Below, piece after piece: positions 56,904-64,000 of a DNA stretch of 64,000 nt. A program made the position numbers and the translations under genes. Where the stretch lies: assembly GCA_964547875.1 (NCBI GenBank), contig CAZJPE010000005.1, positions 1 through 64,000 of the forward strand. Reading direction: 5' to 3'. Under the pieces are notes generated by a model. That model searched no databases. It was not told the DNA's origin and saw only the letters and a program-made list of their open reading frames with translations. Positions within the stretch are counted from its first letter, which is position 1; each line of letters opens with the position of its first letter. This DNA is from JAUSIK01 sp964547875 (GTDB taxonomy: Archaea; Nanobdellota; Nanobdellia; Pacearchaeales; GW2011-AR1).

Positions 56904-57823
56904 AACATTCTATAGCCATCGTCGTTCTACTTTTAGGCATGTTTTTTATCACGCAATTAATTGGAATAGCAGTAATTAATCAATATACTCCTAAAATAGA
57001 GCAAGTGATAGACGAGCAAGGGAATCTGACAAATATAACGACTTATAATCTCCCATATGGAATGGATCCTCCCCAAGACATCAAGCCAGCCAGTACGCTT
57101 ATTTCAATAATAATAGCGATTGCGATTGCAGTAATCTTTATGTTGCTCTTGATGAAATATAGGGCAGAATTCTTCTTAAGAGCATGGTTTTTCATTGTCG
57201 TAGCATTAGCATTAGGAATAACGTTAAATGCATTTATGCAAAAAATCCAATATGCTTCATTGATAGCAATTTTAATAGCAATTCCATTGGCGATATTAAA
57301 GCTCATCAAAAGAAACATTATTGTACATAATCTCACAGAACTGCTCATTTATCCAGGAATTGCAGCAATTTTTGTCCCTCTCTTGAATGTTTGGACAGTA
57401 ATTTTGCTTCTAATTTTAATCTCAATCTACGACATTTACGCTGTATGGCACGCGGGCTTCATGCAGAAAATGGCGCAATATCAGATTAAAAAATTAAAAT
57501 TCTTTACAGGCTTTTTCGTCCCGTATTTAGGAAAAAAAGAAAGAGCATCTCTTCAGGAAATTAAAAAAAATGTCAAATTTAAAGATAAAAAGATAAAAGT
57601 AAGCGTCGCAATACTTGGAGGAGGCGATGTTATTTTTCCTATAATACTCGCAGGCGTTGTATTTAACCAGCTCGGTTTTATTCAAGCGCTTCTAATAAGC
57701 ATAGGAGCAACAATAGCACTAGCCTCGCTCTTTTACATCTCAAAAAAAGGTAAATTCTATCCTGCAATGCCGTTCATATCAGCAGGATGTTTTGTCGCAT
57801 TAGGAATAGCTTTTTTAGTTTGA
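56900..57823 (+). CDS. Presenilin-type intramembrane aspartyl protease
   Basis: 307 residues and nine membrane helices. ISIYDIYAVWHAGFM near residue 177 carries the first catalytic Asp (YD), and LGGGDVIFP near 238 the second (GxGD); YPAMPFISAG toward the end stands where PAL is found. This is the archaeal presenilin homologue (A22/DUF1119-type). It cleaves membrane-spanning peptides. Translation is probably controlled by the overlapping uORF. Confidence 0.88.
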   Translation: MKHSIAIVVLLLGMFFITQLIGIAVINQYTPKIEQVIDEQGNLTNITTYNLPYGMDPPQDIKPASTLISIIIAIAIAVIFMLLLMKYRAEFFLRAWFFIVVALALGITLNAFMQKIQYASLIAILIAIPLAILKLIKRNIIVHNLTELLIYPGIAAIFVPLLNVWTVILLLILISIYDIYAVWHAGFMQKMAQYQIKKLKFFTGFFVPYLGKKERASLQEIKKNVKFKDKKIKVSVAILGGGDVIFPIILAGVVFNQLGFIQALLISIGATIALASLFYISKKGKFYPAMPFISAGCFVALGIAFLV

Positions 57824-57861
57824 TTATCATAATGTGCATTTATACCCCAGATATCTGCCCC

Positions 57862-57928
57862 CAATAAAGCAGTATTTGTCATAACTCCATAATGAACAAA
57901 AACGAAAGGTTTAAATACTGCTTTATTG
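57862..57928. promoter_or_regulatory. 16-bp inverted repeat over the trmB-like promoter
   Basis: CAATAAAGCAGTATTT (57862-57877) and AAATACTGCTTTATTG (57913-57928) are perfect inverted arms 35 bp apart. The right arm overlaps the end of the BRE/TATA box CGAAAGGTTTAAATA (57903-57917). Binding there would block transcription of the regulator gene at 57939, so this looks like an autoregulatory operator. Confidence 0.6.
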
Positions 57929-57938
57929 TCACTCCTTT

Positions 57939-58742
57939 ATGATAATGAAGCAAGATTTAGTGAATAGAATTAAAGAATATTTTGATCTTAATATTTACGA
58001 AACTAAAGTATGGATAGCTTTGCTTTCAAAAGGTATTGCCTCAGCAGGTGAGGTTGCAGAGCTTTCAGGAGTTCCAAGATCAAGAACCTATGATGTTCTG
58101 GAGTCTCTTGAAAAAAGGGGCTTCGCAATAGTTAAAATAGGAAAGCCAGTAAAATATCTTGCTGTAAAGCCAACTGAAGTCATTGAGAAGATTAAATCAA
58201 ATACATTAAATGAAGCTCAAGAAAGAGTCAAATCCCTATCTAATTTAAAAGGAAGCCAAGAATACATGGAATTAGAGCAGATATACGATGCAGGAATTGT
58301 CCCGATAAAATCGCAGGATATTACGGCAGCGCTCAAAGGACGTTCTAATATTCTATCAAGACTAAAAGAAATTATAGAAAACGCCAAGAAAGAAATATTA
58401 ATCTGCACGTCTGTTACTGATTTTGAAGACAAGAATCGTATATTAATTCCACTATTAGAAAAAGCACTAAAGAAAGACATAAAAATCAAGCTTGCGCTTT
58501 CAGGCGATATGGAAAGAATAAAGAGATTAAATATAAAATCTGACATAAAGCCCCGTCCTATTGACTCAAATGCGCATATCTTTATGGCAGACAAGAACGA
58601 GGTTTTATTCATAATCACTCCTCCAAATTCAAATGACGAAATAGGAGTCTGGCTTAACTCTCCGTTCTTCACAGAATCTCTTACAGACATTATAGAAAAC
58701 TCGCTTAAAGCCCAAGCACAGCAAAAATTAAAAGCCCAATAA
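57939..58742 (+). CDS. TrmB-family transcriptional regulator
   Basis: 267 residues. Winged helix: LNIYETKVWIALLSKGIASA, AELSGVPRSRTYDVLESLEK and KPVKYLAVKPTEVI. The C-terminal phospholipase D-like TrmB regulatory domain includes KEIIENAKKEILICTSVTDF and DIKIKLALSGDMERIKRL. The ATG at 57939 is about 25 bases after the TATA box (57910-57917), leaderless; ATG 57945 is possible. It starts a short run with the gene at 58756. Confidence 0.85.
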   Translation: MIMKQDLVNRIKEYFDLNIYETKVWIALLSKGIASAGEVAELSGVPRSRTYDVLESLEKRGFAIVKIGKPVKYLAVKPTEVIEKIKSNTLNEAQERVKSLSNLKGSQEYMELEQIYDAGIVPIKSQDITAALKGRSNILSRLKEIIENAKKEILICTSVTDFEDKNRILIPLLEKALKKDIKIKLALSGDMERIKRLNIKSDIKPRPIDSNAHIFMADKNEVLFIITPPNSNDEIGVWLNSPFFTESLTDIIENSLKAQAQQKLKAQ

Positions 58743-58755
58743 TTTCAATAAAACC

Positions 58756-59619
58756 ATGGCAAGAATTAAATCTGAATTAGTGCTTCTTGAGCCAATCATA
58801 GAAAAATATTCATTTGCAAGAATCCTTGACGCAGACGAAAAAAGGGAATTATATCAAGAAGTAAATGAAATTGTAGAAAGAGATTACGAAAACATTCCGG
58901 CTTTTCCAGCTTATTGGAAATTTAATGAAGAGACAGGGAAAATAAATGGCTCAAATCTTCCTATACTTATTCTTGCTAACAAAATTCTCGCCAAGAAAAA
59001 CCAGAGAACACTTACATTCGTAGAAGGAATTAAATTAGATAAAGCTAAAAAATTAAGCAATGAAGTTTATAGGGATTTTGGCTTAGTAGTTTATAGTCCA
59101 GGAGAGCCAAACAAGGAAATAGCTGAATTGCTTGTTAAAGAAGCAAATAGAAGAAATTGGGAATTGCCAGTAATAGCCCATCCATCTGCTTTAGAAATTC
59201 CTTCAAGAAAGGCGAATAATAATTATAGAATAGACATACTATTTTCAGATAATGATTCTTTAATCATTTCAGGAGAAGAAGCAAGAGAAGTTCTAAAAGA
59301 ATTCTACGCTCATAATTCTGGCGTTTGCAGGCTGGACCGCGGCGGGCTCGGCTTCTGGGATGCCGGCTGGGACCTCTTGGCCAGCTCTTATGCTGACGGT
59401 CGGGTGGATTGGATTCGTGGCGAAGCCACGCACGAAAATTTAGAGAGAGAATTATTCGCTGAAATTGAAAGAAGTGCACAAAAATCACCTTATTCAACAA
59501 AAGAAGCATTAAAAATGTATAAAGTTGTTGAAGAAATAAGAAAAGGCGATGTAAAAATTTCTGATTTAGAATCAAGATTATCTCAAGTTTCAAGTTTTCT
59601 TGAAAATCTCTCTAAATAA
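58756..59619 (+). CDS. Uncharacterised protein with a GC-rich internal segment
   Basis: 287 residues, no family recognised. The N-terminal half is helical. Residues about 190-225 (CRLDRGGLGFWDAGWDLLAS to DWIRGE) come from a stretch (59322-59435) far richer in G and C than the rest of the gene. It contains the hairpin CGTGGC-GAA-GCCACG (59416-59430). The C-terminus is a charged coiled coil. It follows the TrmB gene by 13 bases and is probably co-transcribed. Confidence 0.6.
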   Translation: MARIKSELVLLEPIIEKYSFARILDADEKRELYQEVNEIVERDYENIPAFPAYWKFNEETGKINGSNLPILILANKILAKKNQRTLTFVEGIKLDKAKKLSNEVYRDFGLVVYSPGEPNKEIAELLVKEANRRNWELPVIAHPSALEIPSRKANNNYRIDILFSDNDSLIISGEEAREVLKEFYAHNSGVCRLDRGGLGFWDAGWDLLASSYADGRVDWIRGEATHENLERELFAEIERSAQKSPYSTKEALKMYKVVEEIRKGDVKISDLESRLSQVSSFLENLSK

Positions 59620-59712
59620 TCTTATTAGCTACATTAAGAAAAAAGATTATAAGCAAGATTAATAAAGAAAAACAAATAACTTTAAAAATTCTGATTTTAT
59701 TAATATATCAGC

Positions 59713-60405
59713 GTGTCTAAAAAATACCGTCCAGACAAAGAAGAATACATAGAAGGAATTGGTCAATTTCTATATAATATAAAAATTCCTTCATTTGACA
59801 AATCTCTCGAGGCATTGGCAGATATGGGTGCTTCTATTCCATCAACAAGAGATTTTGCCTTTGTAATAATAAAAACAGGAAGAGAAATCTATGGCCCTGT
59901 AAGAGAAGCGATAATTCATTATCCTAACGAAGGGAATTTATTAATAAGAAACTCCTTAATTCTTGAATCTAAAGCGTTGGCAGAATCAGGCGCAATCGCC
60001 CATGCGCATGGAAAAGAGATTTATCTTGAAGGAGAACACGAGGAAAAAGCAAGGCTCCTTCTTGAAAAAGCAAAAAAATATCCTGAAAATGACGAAGCAA
60101 TATTTTTAAGAAATCATCTCCTTATTTCAACACAAAGATTCTCTGAAGATAAAAGAATAAAATGGCTTTTTGGCGATACGCAAGAAGATATTAATGCTAT
60201 TTTAAATAAAGAACATATAAAAGAGATATCCTTCCATGTCGACTCAAAAGACGAAGTCAATAGGCATGCGAAACCCTATACAAACCAATTATGGCTTACG
60301 CTCTTTAGCAAAGACATGTCGGGTTTTTCAGGGAATTTAAAATTTTTTCATAATAGTATCTCTATTCATGCTGTTAAAAAACCTAAACCAGATCAATCCC
60401 ACTAA
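59713..60405 (+). CDS. Uncharacterised archaeal protein, GTG start
   Basis: 230 residues. MSKKYRPDKEEYIEGIGQFL, FAFVIIKTGREIYGPVREAI, AIAHAHGKEIYLEGEHEEKA and a Trp-rich end (NQLWLTLFSKDMSG). The alpha/beta pattern is regular but no family is recognised. The GTG at 59713 lies about 30 bases after TTTAAAAATT, so it may be leaderless. The end overlaps the convergent cca gene by 23 bases. Confidence 0.55.
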   Translation: MSKKYRPDKEEYIEGIGQFLYNIKIPSFDKSLEALADMGASIPSTRDFAFVIIKTGREIYGPVREAIIHYPNEGNLLIRNSLILESKALAESGAIAHAHGKEIYLEGEHEEKARLLLEKAKKYPENDEAIFLRNHLLISTQRFSEDKRIKWLFGDTQEDINAILNKEHIKEISFHVDSKDEVNRHAKPYTNQLWLTLFSKDMSGFSGNLKFFHNSISIHAVKKPKPDQSH

Positions 60406-61663
60406 TTCCCATATCTCTTATTTTATCTCTTTGCTTTTCTTTAAACCTTTCTAAGAATTCCTTAAGAGAAAAATTAACTATCTCTCTCGCATGCAAAAAA
60501 CCGCCCTTCTCAAATGCATTTTTATTGTATCTCTTAAAAGCATCAGCCTGCTTTTTCATGCTAATAGGCGGTCCTTGCTTAATAACCTCCTTCTTAGACT
60601 TGGCAACAATGTAAAAATTAGAATCCTTTCCCTCACTATAGAGAAATTCCTTTTTTAAAATATCAAAATATCTCGCAATTTCTGATTCCAGAAATCTAGA
60701 AAATTTCCTCATTTTTGCTCCAGCAATATCGCCTGCCTGTCTTTCAGTAGTTATTGTAATATCCAAAAATTCTGCATTTTCATCCTTAGCAAATCCCCGC
60801 AGCTTATCAATGTCTAATTCATCTGGCTTAAAAAAATCTGCAGAGGGCCTTTTTAAAAATTTCCTAGCCCTATCCTGAAATTTATTAAAACTCTCTTTAT
60901 TTAAAGCAGACAATACGTTTCTTTCCTTCCATGTAGGATCAACTAAGATAATAGGACTTTGCAATTTATTTTCATTCAATGAAAAAAGCACATCAGACTT
61001 ATTCTTATAATGCCCTTCAATATCAATTACTATTCTATCCTTTGCAGAAATTAATTTTTTAAGCATATTGACAAATGTTTTATAATAGATTGTTAAGCAT
61101 TCAAGTCCATATCCAGAAAATCCCAAAATATATGTTTCAGCCCCATAAACGCCCTGTGCTTCACAGAATTGTTTGGCTAATAAAATTTCACTAGCAATAT
61201 TATTACCTCTTAATTTTTTTCTTACATAATTCACGTGAAAATAGCTCAAATCAGTTACATTTCTTGCCTCTTTAGGGGTTTTTATTCTATATACCGGAAC
61301 TATCTCAAAATATAAATTATTCTTTGTTTCTAATCTAAAATAATCCCTGCTCCCATGTATCTTTAAAAAATTCAAGTTTAATCTTCTCCCAGCATTCTTC
61401 ACAATGTTCTCTAAGATATCAGATATATTATCCAGCTTCCAATTAAATCTTACGAAAATATCAATGTCGTATTTGTTTTTTTTAACTAAAGTTCTCTTTG
61501 CATAACTCCCCCCGACAAATACCTCTGCATCAATCTTTTCATTTTTTATCTCCTCTTTTAGCTTTTCAACTATATTTTCTGTCTCTTGCTTCAAATAACT
61601 CATAGTTTTATTATCAAGGACAAGCTGCCTTGTCTGTTCATTAAGTATACTCTTTAAATTCAT
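60383..61663 (-). CDS. cca: Class I CCA-adding tRNA nucleotidyltransferase
   Basis: 426 residues. GGSYAKRTLVKKNKYDIDIF is the GSx(n)DxD catalytic site; LYFEIVPVYRIK supplies the third carboxylate; VRKKLRGNNIASEILLAKQF and GFSGYGLECLTIYY are characteristic of the archaeal class I enzyme. It adds or repairs the 3' CCA of tRNA, needed because the tRNA-Thr gene here lacks CCA. Confidence 0.95.
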   Translation of the reverse strand: MNLKSILNEQTRQLVLDNKTMSYLKQETENIVEKLKEEIKNEKIDAEVFVGGSYAKRTLVKKNKYDIDIFVRFNWKLDNISDILENIVKNAGRRLNLNFLKIHGSRDYFRLETKNNLYFEIVPVYRIKTPKEARNVTDLSYFHVNYVRKKLRGNNIASEILLAKQFCEAQGVYGAETYILGFSGYGLECLTIYYKTFVNMLKKLISAKDRIVIDIEGHYKNKSDVLFSLNENKLQSPIILVDPTWKERNVLSALNKESFNKFQDRARKFLKRPSADFFKPDELDIDKLRGFAKDENAEFLDITITTERQAGDIAGAKMRKFSRFLESEIARYFDILKKEFLYSEGKDSNFYIVAKSKKEVIKQGPPISMKKQADAFKRYNKNAFEKGGFLHAREIVNFSLKEFLERFKEKQRDKIRDMGISGIDLV

Positions 61664-61687
61664 ACCAAAAGAAAATAATATATCTTT

Positions 61688-62077
61688 TTAATCCTTCCGT
61701 AAATCTTCTTTTACATATGGAGTAATATCAATAATGTATTTCCCATCCTCTAGTTGATAAACCCTTGGCTTTCCAGAAAACAGCTTGGACAGATCAATTA
61801 AATATTTTCCTTCTTTAATAATCTTCACGCTCTCAAAATCAAGAAATACAGGCGCTTCTTCATCTTTAATGCCTGCGATTTCTCTAACGTCTTGTTCAAT
61901 TTTGTTCTTTTCATTAGAACTGAGCTCCATGTCAGCATATAATTTATCGCCAATTTGTTGCAATTTCTCCTTCTTTATATAAAAGAAAAATTTCCCTCCA
62001 CAATCCAAGCACCCTGTTAAAATCTCTTTTGAACCATCATCATAAAGCTTAGAGCAATGAACGCATTTATATGGCAT
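61688..62077 (-). CDS. Zn-ribbon protein of the Era-GTPase cluster
   Basis: 129 residues. CVHCSKLYDDGSKEILTGCL then CGG gives two zinc pairs (CxxC ... CxxCGG). A helical middle is followed by a beta-rich C-terminal repeat (VYQLEDGKYIIDI, YLIDL). This is the archaeal Zn-ribbon protein (COG3364/OapC-type) that travels with DUF2073 and the Era-like GTPase, as here. Confidence 0.8.
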   Translation of the reverse strand: MPYKCVHCSKLYDDGSKEILTGCLDCGGKFFFYIKKEKLQQIGDKLYADMELSSNEKNKIEQDVREIAGIKDEEAPVFLDFESVKIIKEGKYLIDLSKLFSGKPRVYQLEDGKYIIDITPYVKEDLRKD

Positions 62078-62201
62078 AAAAAATTTACAAAAACAAAGTT
62101 AATAAATATTAGTATAATCTGATTTTATTCTTATAGTGTCTCGTCACGAGGCTAGCCTGTAGCAACCAAAACTTTAAATATAAGGTAAGATTAATCTTGC
62201 C

Positions 62202-62261
62202 ATGGTAAAAATAGACATTAAGTCAAAAAAATCTACAAAAGCAATTCTAGCTCAACAGTAG
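62202..62261 (+). CDS. Possible leaderless 19-residue peptide
   Basis: MVKIDIKSKKSTKAILAQQ on the plus strand. CCAAAACTTTAAATA (62166-62180) is a good BRE/TATA box with the ATG about 25 bases on. Its stop overlaps the 3' end of the opposing DUF2073 gene. It may instead mark a small antisense transcript. The coding status is uncertain. Confidence 0.3.
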   Translation: MVKIDIKSKKSTKAILAQQ

Positions 62262-62636
62262 CTCAATTTTCTTAGGGTCTTTCTTAATCTCCTTTACTAA
62301 TGAAGCAGGACCAATAACAGTAAGCGCATTATTATCCCCAACAAGTCTCTTCGCAATTCCATATCTCATCTTGACAAAGATATTTTCGTTTTTTATGTCA
62401 GGCTCAACTACTGCAAGCTCTATTCCCTTAAAATCTCTGATATGGTCAACCATAGCCATCGTATCTTCAATCAAGCGCGCTTCTTCTTCAGCCCGCAATC
62501 TGCCATGCAAAATCACGATTTTATTGCCCAAAACAAGGTTTAATATTTTCTTGACTCTTTCAGCAATGCCCATTTCCCTAACCTCTGAAAATGGCATGAC
62601 TTGTATCTGCAATCCACTTTTTTTTAACTTTTTCAT
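62247..62636 (-). CDS. DUF2073 protein
   Basis: 129 residues from ATG 62636; a longer frame starts at 62678 inside the GTPase gene. LQIQVMPFSEVREMGIAERV, VILHGRLRAEEEARLIEDTM and GIELAVVEPDIK match the archaeal DUF2073 family. It lies between the GTPase and the Zn-ribbon gene, the conserved order. The role is unknown, probably RNA or ribosome linked through the GTPase. Confidence 0.85.
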   Translation of the reverse strand: MKKLKKSGLQIQVMPFSEVREMGIAERVKKILNLVLGNKIVILHGRLRAEEEARLIEDTMAMVDHIRDFKGIELAVVEPDIKNENIFVKMRYGIAKRLVGDNNALTVIGPASLVKEIKKDPKKIELLLS

Positions 62637-62643
62637 CTTATCT

Positions 62644-63282
62644 TTATAATTTTTTAGCCAGCTTAAATAAAGATTCATAAAACTCGTCTATATTTAAACT
62701 ATCTTTTGCGGAAATTCCAACAACTTCATATTCTGGAAATGCGGCCTCTAATTTTTTAATGTCTGATTTTTTTAAATCTATTTTATTTCCAACTACAAGC
62801 AGAGGAATCTTCCTCGCTACAAGATTGCCTATAATAGTTATGTTTACTTGCGAGTATGGATTTTCAGACGCATCTAGCACAACTACAACCGCATCCATAT
62901 CATCAAGCCATTTTATAGAATCAATAATCCCTTGAGTTGCTTCTTTGGCTCTTTTCTTCGCCTCTCCTCTATTCAATCCATGCTTTAAAAAATCCTCGTA
63001 ATCAATCTTAGTCGCAATTCCAGGAGTGTCAACTATCTTAAATGACAATTTTTTTCCCTTATAATCTATATCAACTTTTTCTTTAAATTGCACGTTTCTG
63101 GTTTCATGCGGAATCTTGCTCACTGCTCCAAGTTCTTCGCCTGTCCAATCCTTGCATATAATATTCGCTATAGTTGTTTTCCCGGAATTTGGAGGCCCAT
63201 AAAAACCAAGTTTAATGTCATCTCTTCTTCTAAAGAGGCTCATAAGTATGCGCCTTGAAAATCTTTTCAATATCTTTAACAT
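62644..63282 (-). CDS. Era-like GTPase
   Basis: 212 residues. G1 GPPNSGKTT (29-37), G3 DTPG in IVDTPGI, G4 NKID in VGNKIDL, G5 ISAKDS. A basic N-terminus may bind membrane or RNA. This is the archaeal Era/Obg-like GTPase of the conserved cluster with DUF2073 and the Zn-ribbon protein. The start at 63282 is five bases after the upstream gene's stop; ATG 63243 (MSLFRRR) is a reasonable alternative. Confidence 0.88.
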   Translation of the reverse strand: MLKILKRFSRRILMSLFRRRDDIKLGFYGPPNSGKTTIANIICKDWTGEELGAVSKIPHETRNVQFKEKVDIDYKGKKLSFKIVDTPGIATKIDYEDFLKHGLNRGEAKKRAKEATQGIIDSIKWLDDMDAVVVVLDASENPYSQVNITIIGNLVARKIPLLVVGNKIDLKKSDIKKLEAAFPEYEVVGISAKDSLNIDEFYESLFKLAKKL

Positions 63283-63287
63283 CTAGT

Positions 63288-64000
63288 CTAGAAATTAGGC
63301 TGTTTAATAAATCTTGCGTCAATAGGCTTTCCCTGCCTCTTTTCCAATTCAGCTCTTACTCTTCTATTCTCAAAAATCTTAAATATGGGTATTTCCCACA
63401 TTCCTGTCCTTTTTCCGTCTATTTTCTTAAATGCATAAGTTATTCTCTCCCCTGTCCAGCCAGTCCCCTTTAGTTTCTTTCTTATCTCATTATCACTCAA
63501 TCCTGATACTCTCGCATTATAAATAAAATTGACTAAATTATAAAGATCATTGCTGTTCTTGAATAAATGTCTTTCATATCTTCTCTTATACCATTCCTGC
63601 AATATAATGTAGAGAACAAGCGTCCCTAAAACAACGATGCCTAGCCAGAAAAATAGCTTTTTCCAGGGAAATGGTATCTCACATTTAGGATCCCCAAATT
63701 CACAAATCTCTTTTTCGTCAATAACAAAGCCTTTCACAGGAGCAATATAAGCTCCAAGCTCTGCAACCTCAATCTTTTCCTTAATTGCGAATTCAATATC
63801 CTGCTTCGTTTCAATACCAACATAAGCCGCACCGCCCTCATCAACTGGTTTCTGTCCGTAATCTTGCGAGAAAATCAAGCTGTCAAATGGATAATCAATA
63901 AACAGCAATCCTGCTTCTGCTCTTTCTTTAGGGCTTATTTTAAGCTTAAATCTAGTCAGAATGTCTTCCTTTGCTCCATCTGAAAAAACAGAAATTAGTT
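63288..64000 (-). CDS. Membrane protein, 5' end outside the window
   Basis: The frame stays open to the right edge, so the N-terminus is missing (about 236 residues visible). An extracellular beta-rich part (GAAYVGIETKQDIEFAIKEK, AYIAPVKGFVIDEKEICEFG) is followed by one membrane helix (KLFFWLGIVVLGTLVLYIIL) and a basic cytoplasmic tail. LVNFIYNARVSGLSDNEIRK and GTGWTGERITYAFKKID resemble a short helical domain found at the end of archaeal surface proteins. It heads the Era cluster. Confidence 0.6.
   Translation of the reverse strand, partial: LISVFSDGAKEDILTRFKLKISPKERAEAGLLFIDYPFDSLIFSQDYGQKPVDEGGAAYVGIETKQDIEFAIKEKIEVAELGAYIAPVKGFVIDEKEICEFGDPKCEIPFPWKKLFFWLGIVVLGTLVLYIILQEWYKRRYERHLFKNSNDLYNLVNFIYNARVSGLSDNEIRKKLKGTGWTGERITYAFKKIDGKRTGMWEIPIFKIFENRRVRAELEKRQGKPIDARFIKQPNF

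Overview
The window is AT-rich archaeal DNA. It carries a family D DNA polymerase (both subunits), Orc1/Cdc6, aCPSF1/FttA, a proteasome beta subunit, Mre11-Rad50, a class I CCA-adding enzyme and an archaeal SRP RNA. Start codons often lie about 25 bases after a TATA box, as expected for leaderless archaeal mRNA. Compact genes, many proteins of under 100 residues and the style of the proteins suggest a DPANN lineage of the Woesearchaeota/Pacearchaeota kind. That assignment is inference, not a search result.

Layout. 1-1074: end of a tyrosine recombinase plus small DNA-binding and zinc-ribbon proteins, probably the edge of an integrated element. 1071-9815 (minus): a defence-like island. An AlbA_2/ATPase regulator heads a type III-like restriction-modification operon with methyltransferase, helicase and a separate PD-(D/E)XK nuclease. 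A small membrane protein, a RecB/Cas4-like nuclease, a SEC-C/nuclease fusion and a CPBP protease follow. 9816-12660: a non-coding stretch rich in repeats, then an element-like operon of two RHH proteins, an SH3/Sm-like protein and a winged-helix protein behind three evenly spaced operators. 12.8-24.9 kb: core genes (TctA-like transporter, patatin, PolD DP2 and DP1, Orc1) with a probable replication origin at about 21.84-22.15 kb. 25-31 kb: Lhr helicase, small regulators and a pair of coiled-coil/winged-helix proteins.

31.4-37.7 kb is an accessory region with four toxin-antitoxin pairs (PBECR/DUF2283, two RelE types, VapBC) linked by short dispersed repeats. It ends in an unusual module: an AbrB-like/nucleotidyltransferase fusion whose 3' end overlaps a small coiled-coil gene by 26 bases. 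A second copy lies at 55.8-56.8 kb with the same overlap, the same protein register and the same operator geometry (two 8-bp palindromes 11 bp apart, directly before the ATG). I consider this the best candidate for an undescribed system.

38-64 kb is mostly housekeeping: a Zot-like ATPase and a 928-residue surface protein, tRNA-Thr(CGU), ArgRS, a nucleotidyltransferase-deaminase fusion, SRP RNA, a pilin, Mre11-Rad50, proteasome beta with aCPSF1, a TrmB-type regulator divergent from a SLOG-protein/nicotinate phosphoribosyltransferase pair, a presenilin-type protease behind a coupled upstream ORF, a second TrmB regulator, CCA-adding enzyme, and the conserved Era-like GTPase/DUF2073/Zn-ribbon cluster. 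The last gene runs off the right edge.
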